Assembly: GCA_015075375.1 (NCBI GenBank)
Contig: JABTUM010000002.1
Coordinates: forward strand, 777,393-841,392
Direction of reading: 5' to 3'
Length of the DNA stretch: 64,000 nucleotides
Origin: Planctomycetota bacterium
GTDB lineage: Bacteria; Planctomycetota; SZUA-567; H5-PLA8
The notes beneath the pieces were generated by a model. It saw nothing but the letters and a program-made list of their open reading frames with translations, had not been told where the DNA came from and did no database searches. Below, one piece after another: positions 60,821 through 64,000 of this stretch (its first letter is position 1; the number at the start of each line of letters is the position of its first letter). Position numbers and translations under genes: made by a program.

Positions 60821-61963
60821 ATGCCCGAAGCTCCGCGCCACGTGCCGCTTTGCATCCCGAACCTCGACGCGGCCGAACTCGAAGCCGTCGCGGATGTGCT
60901 GAAGTCCGGTTGGCTCGCGCACGGGCCGATGAACCACGAATTCGAAGCGAAGTTCGCGGCGTTTCTAGAGCTGCCGCACGCCGTCTGCATGAACTCCTGC
61001 ACCTCCGCGCTATTTCTGTCCCTGGTGGCGCAAGGCATCAAGGGCGAAGTGATCGTCCCGAGCTTCACGTTCGTCGCCAGCGCCAATGCGATCGTCACGG
61101 CGGGCGCGACGCCGGTATTCGCCGATGTGGAATACGAGACCGGCAACCTGGATCCCGCCGCGGTAGAGGCGGCGATCACGCCGAGAACCGAAGCTTTGAT
61201 GGCGGTCCATTACGCCGGGCATGTGGCCGATATGCGGCGGATCGGCGAGATCGCGGCGCGGCACAAGCTGCTTTTGATCGAAGATTCGGCCGAAGCGATC
61301 GGCGCGGCGCAGGACGGCGTCCGGACCGGCGGGTGGGGGACCGGTTGCTTTTCCTTTTTTCCTACGAAGAACCTCACCACGGGCGAAGGCGGGATGCTGA
61401 CGACGCGCGATGCCGCGCTGGCGGCGAAGGTCCGCGCGCTGGTCGGGCACGGCATCGAATCGACCACGCTGGCGCGCGAAAAGAAAGAACGCCCGTGGCT
61501 GCGTGCGGCGACGTTTGCGGGGTACAACTTCAGGCTCAGCAACGTGCTCGCGGCCCTGGGCGCGAAGCAGATGGATAAGCTCGCCGGGATGAACGCCGCG
61601 CGGCGCGCGCACGCCAAACGGTACGACGCGGCCCTGGATCGCGAGTGGTTCGACCTGCCCGTCGAGCGGCCCGGATGCACCCACGTGTATCAGATGTATG
61701 TGGTCAAGACGCGCGGTCTGGACCGGACGAAGTTCCTGGCCAAGCTGAAGCAGACCGGCATCGGCGCTTCGGTTCATTTCGATCCGCCGGTGCACACGCA
61801 GCCGTATTACGCCGAGGCCAAGCATCCGCGCGGCGGCCTGAGCGTGACCGAGCGGCTCTCGGCGAGTTGTGTGACGCTGTCGATGTATCCGCAGATGACC
61901 GAAGCCGATGTGCAATACGTGGCCGAACAGGCCAATCGCGCGGCGCCGGAATGCCGGGAGTGA
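60821..61963 (+). CDS. DegT/DnrJ/EryC1-family sugar aminotransferase
   Basis: PLP enzyme of 380 aa that aminates a keto-nucleotide sugar. The PLP Lys is in FSFFPTKNLTTGEGG (about residue 183), with HVADMRRIGEIA and LLIEDSAEAIGA before it and SYNFRLS-like AGYNFRLSNVLAALG after. The adjacent epimerase/dehydratase gene suggests synthesis of an amino sugar, perhaps the donor used by the GT2 and GT39 proteins. Stop lies 3 nt before the CYTH start. Confidence 0.92.
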   Translation: MPEAPRHVPLCIPNLDAAELEAVADVLKSGWLAHGPMNHEFEAKFAAFLELPHAVCMNSCTSALFLSLVAQGIKGEVIVPSFTFVASANAIVTAGATPVFADVEYETGNLDPAAVEAAITPRTEALMAVHYAGHVADMRRIGEIAARHKLLLIEDSAEAIGAAQDGVRTGGWGTGCFSFFPTKNLTTGEGGMLTTRDAALAAKVRALVGHGIESTTLAREKKERPWLRAATFAGYNFRLSNVLAALGAKQMDKLAGMNAARRAHAKRYDAALDREWFDLPVERPGCTHVYQMYVVKTRGLDRTKFLAKLKQTGIGASVHFDPPVHTQPYYAEAKHPRGGLSVTERLSASCVTLSMYPQMTEADVQYVAEQANRAAPECRE

Positions 61964-61966
61964 GGC

Positions 61967-62479
61967 ATGCCTTCGAATGTCGAAATTAAGGCCCGGCTGC
62001 GGGATCGGGGTGGGGTGCAAGCGCGCGCCGTAGCCTTGGCGACCGAGCCCGTTCGCGTGATCGGCCAGGAAGATGTCTTTTTTCGAACGCCGAAGGGGCG
62101 CCTGAAGCTGCGAGTATTCGACGAGAGTTCGGGCGAGCTGATTTACTACGAGCGGCCGGACCAGGCCGGTCCCAAGCTGTCGGATTACCGCATCGCGCCG
62201 ACGCTCCAACCGCGCAAACTGCAAGAAACGCTGCGCATGGCTTTGGGCCTGCGAGGGATCGTCAAGAAAGAGCGAACCTTGGTGCTGGTGGGCCAGACCC
62301 GCGTGCATCTGGATCGCGTCGACGATCTGGGCGACTTTATGGAACTGGAAGTGGTCTTGAAGCCCGGTCAATCCAGCGCCGATGGCCAGCGCATCGCAGA
62401 AGACCTGATGTCCAAGCTGGGTATTCAGGGTTCCGATCTGATCGAAGGCGCGTATTTGGACCTGCTCGAAGCCCGCTAA
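61967..62479 (+). CDS. CYTH-domain protein (class IV adenylate cyclase/thiamine triphosphatase fold)
   Basis: The protein is 170 aa. The CYTH signature ExExK appears near the N-terminus as NVEIKARL. Further conserved: QEDVFFRTPKGRLKLRVF, KKERTLVLVGQTRVHLDRVD and LGDFMELEVVL, which line the beta tunnel that binds triphosphates and metal. The family includes CyaB adenylate cyclases and inorganic or thiamine triphosphatases. The reaction is unknown here. It is last in the glycan operon, which is an unexpected location. Confidence 0.86.
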   Translation: MPSNVEIKARLRDRGGVQARAVALATEPVRVIGQEDVFFRTPKGRLKLRVFDESSGELIYYERPDQAGPKLSDYRIAPTLQPRKLQETLRMALGLRGIVKKERTLVLVGQTRVHLDRVDDLGDFMELEVVLKPGQSSADGQRIAEDLMSKLGIQGSDLIEGAYLDLLEAR

Positions 62480-62555
62480 CCGTGTTTGCGGCGGCTTGGT
62501 TGTCGCCAAAAAGCCCTATATACAACGTCCGATAATCTACGTTATGTAGTGTTGT

Positions 62556-62573
62556 GCCCGGGGAGACCCGGGC
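62556..62573. terminator. GC-rich hairpin between convergent genes
   Basis: GCCCGGG-gaga-CCCGGGC is a 7-bp perfect stem with a GNRA-like tetraloop. No T-tract follows, so it is a weak terminator candidate for the glycan operon and the P-loop ATPase gene. Confidence 0.5.
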
Positions 62574-62593
62574 AGGGCAGCCGTTGGAACCGT

Positions 62594-63277
62594 TCAGCCC
62601 AGGGTTCGGGTTTGGGCGGCGGCGGAAGCTCGAACCTGGGTGTCGCGCCAGCGGGCTTCGTAGAGGTCATACAGGCGAAAAATGGTTTCGCGAAGGTCGC
62701 CGGCGGAGCGCTCAAGCACAGTCACGGCTTCGGACGGGTCGACCAGACGCGGCAAATTGGGGTTTTGTGCCAGGATCGCGGCGACCAGTTCCCGGGCCAA
62801 CGCCGGTTCCACGGACGTTCTGTACAACGCCGGGAGGCCTAGAGATTGGTGCGTGGCCGCCAGCAGACCCCAACCTAAGGATCGGACACGCCGCCAGACC
62901 CGCCACCGGTCGATTCGCGAAAGCTGTTCGGCGCCGTCGAGGATCAAGATCGTGCGAGGTCCTGGGCTTTTCGCCCCAGCCTCGGCCGGGCAGCGATCCC
63001 AGCCTACGGGCATCCGCCGACGGTCGGATTGGAGCATCACCGCGACCGTGGGATGCTCGTGTGCTTTCAGCTGGGCTTCCAGGGCTCGCAGCAAGGTGGA
63101 TTTGCCGGTTCCGTGCGGTCCGGCGATCTCGCCGCGGAAGCCGGCGGATCGAAAGCGCGCGTAGCACTCGGCCGCCGACGCGGCGCCGCGGGCCGGTTCG
63201 AAGACGAACGCCAAGCTTCCAGGCGCGTGATAGCGCGTGCAGAACGGATTGGCCGGAGCACCCATGCGCGTGGTCAT
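62594..63277 (-). CDS. P-loop ATPase of unknown role
   Basis: The protein is 227 aa with Walker A AGPHGTGKST (about residues 52-61) and Walker B TILILDGAEQ. The N-terminal ANPFCTRYHAPGSLAFVFEP resembles ExeA-like and other short P-loop proteins. I associate closely similar N-termini with planctomycete genomes, but cannot verify that here. No membrane segment. It starts 3 nt after the stop of the small upstream gene, so the two are co-translated. Partner and function unknown. Confidence 0.75.
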   Translation of the reverse strand: MTTRMGAPANPFCTRYHAPGSLAFVFEPARGAASAAECYARFRSAGFRGEIAGPHGTGKSTLLRALEAQLKAHEHPTVAVMLQSDRRRMPVGWDRCPAEAGAKSPGPRTILILDGAEQLSRIDRWRVWRRVRSLGWGLLAATHQSLGLPALYRTSVEPALARELVAAILAQNPNLPRLVDPSEAVTVLERSAGDLRETIFRLYDLYEARWRDTQVRASAAAQTRTLG

Positions 63278-63280
63278 GGG

Positions 63281-63694
63281 CTATGCGGGTTCCGCCGCCG
63301 GCTCCGCCGGGCGCGTATAGCCCGCGGGCCGCAACTGGAAGCGTTCTTCGGCGGCGAACGGCGGTCCCTTTTGAGGCGTGACGAAGACACGTACCGCCCA
63401 GCGGATTTTGACGATCCGGCCGTCGTAGGTCCACGGTCCCGCCGGGAGTTGAAGTTCGAACGGGAACGCGCGCCCGGCATCGAGTGAGCCGGCTTCCACG
63501 CTGGTCCGCTGCCAGACCGTACCCTCGTCGGTATCCCCTTTGCCCTCGGTAAACCAGAGGACGAAGACCTCGGCTTTGCGCACGGCGAGCGACTCGGTGT
63601 GGTTGTAACGCCAGCCTCCGCGCAGCGTTTCCCCGGGCCGCAGGATCAGGTCGCGATCGTCGAGCAGAATCTCGATATGGCTGGCGGGCTCCAT
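63281..63694 (-). CDS. small beta-rich protein, arrestin-like
   Basis: The protein is 137 aa from the ATG at 63694, with GAGGAG upstream. It reads as a beta-sandwich: IEILLDDRDLILRPGETLRG, AEVFVLWFTEGKGDTDEG, FPFELQLPAGPWTYDGRIV, IRWAVRVFV. The pattern of 'pegged' strands resembles arrestin-N/Spo0M-like domains. It sits between a similar partial gene upstream and the P-loop ATPase, 10 and 3 nt away. Function unknown. Confidence 0.65.
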   Translation of the reverse strand: MEPASHIEILLDDRDLILRPGETLRGGWRYNHTESLAVRKAEVFVLWFTEGKGDTDEGTVWQRTSVEAGSLDAGRAFPFELQLPAGPWTYDGRIVKIRWAVRVFVTPQKGPPFAAEERFQLRPAGYTRPAEPAAEPA

Positions 63695-63704
63695 GAGCGG
63701 CTCC

Positions 63705-64000
63705 TCAGTTTGCGCGTGCCACCACGCGGAACGGAAATTCGCGTTTGAAGTCCGGCCAACGCTCGATGTCGCCTTTGACGCAGAGCTTCCAGACAATCTT
63801 GTTCTTGTCTGCCTCGAAACTGTGCATGGCTCCGGCCGGTACGGTGACGCTGGCGGTCAATTCCTCCGGCTGTCCTTGGCTGACCACGAAATCGGAGCGC
63901 TCGGTTTGAAGTTCGTTAAGCACCACTTCGGTAGCCGTCCGGGTATCGGTGCCTTGGCGATAAGTCGCTTTTTCTTCGCAGACCAGGTACACCGCCAGGT
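63705..64000 (-). CDS. partial gene, arrestin-like C-terminal part
   Basis: The last 98 or so codons of a gene whose start lies beyond the window. The end reads PAGAMHSFEADKNKIVWKLC, VKGDIERWPDFKREFPFRVV, a beta-sandwich C-terminal pattern that matches the style of the next small protein. The reading frame stays open to position 64000; an internal GTG at 63992 need not be a start. First visible member of the three-gene group with the P-loop ATPase. Confidence 0.65.
   Translation of the reverse strand, partial: LAVYLVCEEKATYRQGTDTRTATEVVLNELQTERSDFVVSQGQPEELTASVTVPAGAMHSFEADKNKIVWKLCVKGDIERWPDFKREFPFRVVARAN

Overview
The window is GC-rich bacterial chromosome, densely coded on both strands, with no rRNA, tRNA, CRISPR array, transposase or phage gene that I can see. 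Several traits point to a planctomycete-like (PVC-type) or similar environmental heterotroph. These are secreted proteins with single HEAT-like 'F/Y-x-x-R-x-x-A' segments joined to WD40 or PQQ propellers, an ECF sigma factor paired with a membrane-anchored propeller protein, a membrane protein with a 'HLSTLL' helix, several PhyH dioxygenases, a sulfatase, and Gfo/Idh, xylose-isomerase-like and AraC genes. This placement is inference; no marker gene settles it.

Layout. 0-16 kb: adenylate kinase, a gamma-glutamyltransferase-like enzyme, an exported protein with a structured leader, a methyltransferase, a serine hydrolase with a PKD domain, a PhyH-HEAT fusion, an AT-rich membrane protein framed by inverted repeats, an AraC regulator, an SGNH hydrolase, the 2-oxoacid:ferredoxin oxidoreductase pair korA-korB, and a CBS protein. 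16-26 kb: an ECF sigma/anti-sigma-like pair, rsgA, a GH4 glycosidase with a divergent AraC regulator, and a lacI-phyH-phyH operon with two matching palindromic operators, divergent from fructose-1,6-bisphosphatase. 26-37 kb: exported proteins of unknown function (two are tandem paralogues), a sugar isomerase-like protein, a cysteine desulfurase whose promoter abuts a 7-bp repeat array, and a CAP-domain protein.

37-45.5 kb is the most interesting region. A sigma-54 activator carries a TIM-barrel sensor homologous to the enzyme encoded by the second gene of the divergent five-gene operon (Tm-1-like/UPF0261, PEP-hydrolase-like TIM barrel, 2-hydroxyacid dehydrogenase, sugar isomerase-like, Gfo/Idh). 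The roughly 500-bp space between them holds a 10-bp tandem array, a 26-bp inverted-repeat element, GTATAC-type sites spaced about 20 bp, and a good -24/-12 promoter. I read it as a substrate-induced catabolic system whose sensor arose by duplication of its own enzyme. Its substrate is unknown.

45.5-64 kb: dtd and pilT, an MFS transporter, a serine-type sulfatase with a divergent AraC regulator, an altronate dehydratase-like protein, a PHP-domain protein, a WD40 lipoprotein, a ROK regulator, a coupled envelope-glycan operon (GT2, GT39/ArnT-like, epimerase, DegT aminotransferase, CYTH protein), and a P-loop ATPase behind two small beta-sandwich-like proteins, the first cut by the window edge.

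Intergenic spaces repeatedly carry TTYRCCG heptamer arrays and C/G-rich palindromes. In one case the palindrome lies in frame inside the sigma-54 activator gene.
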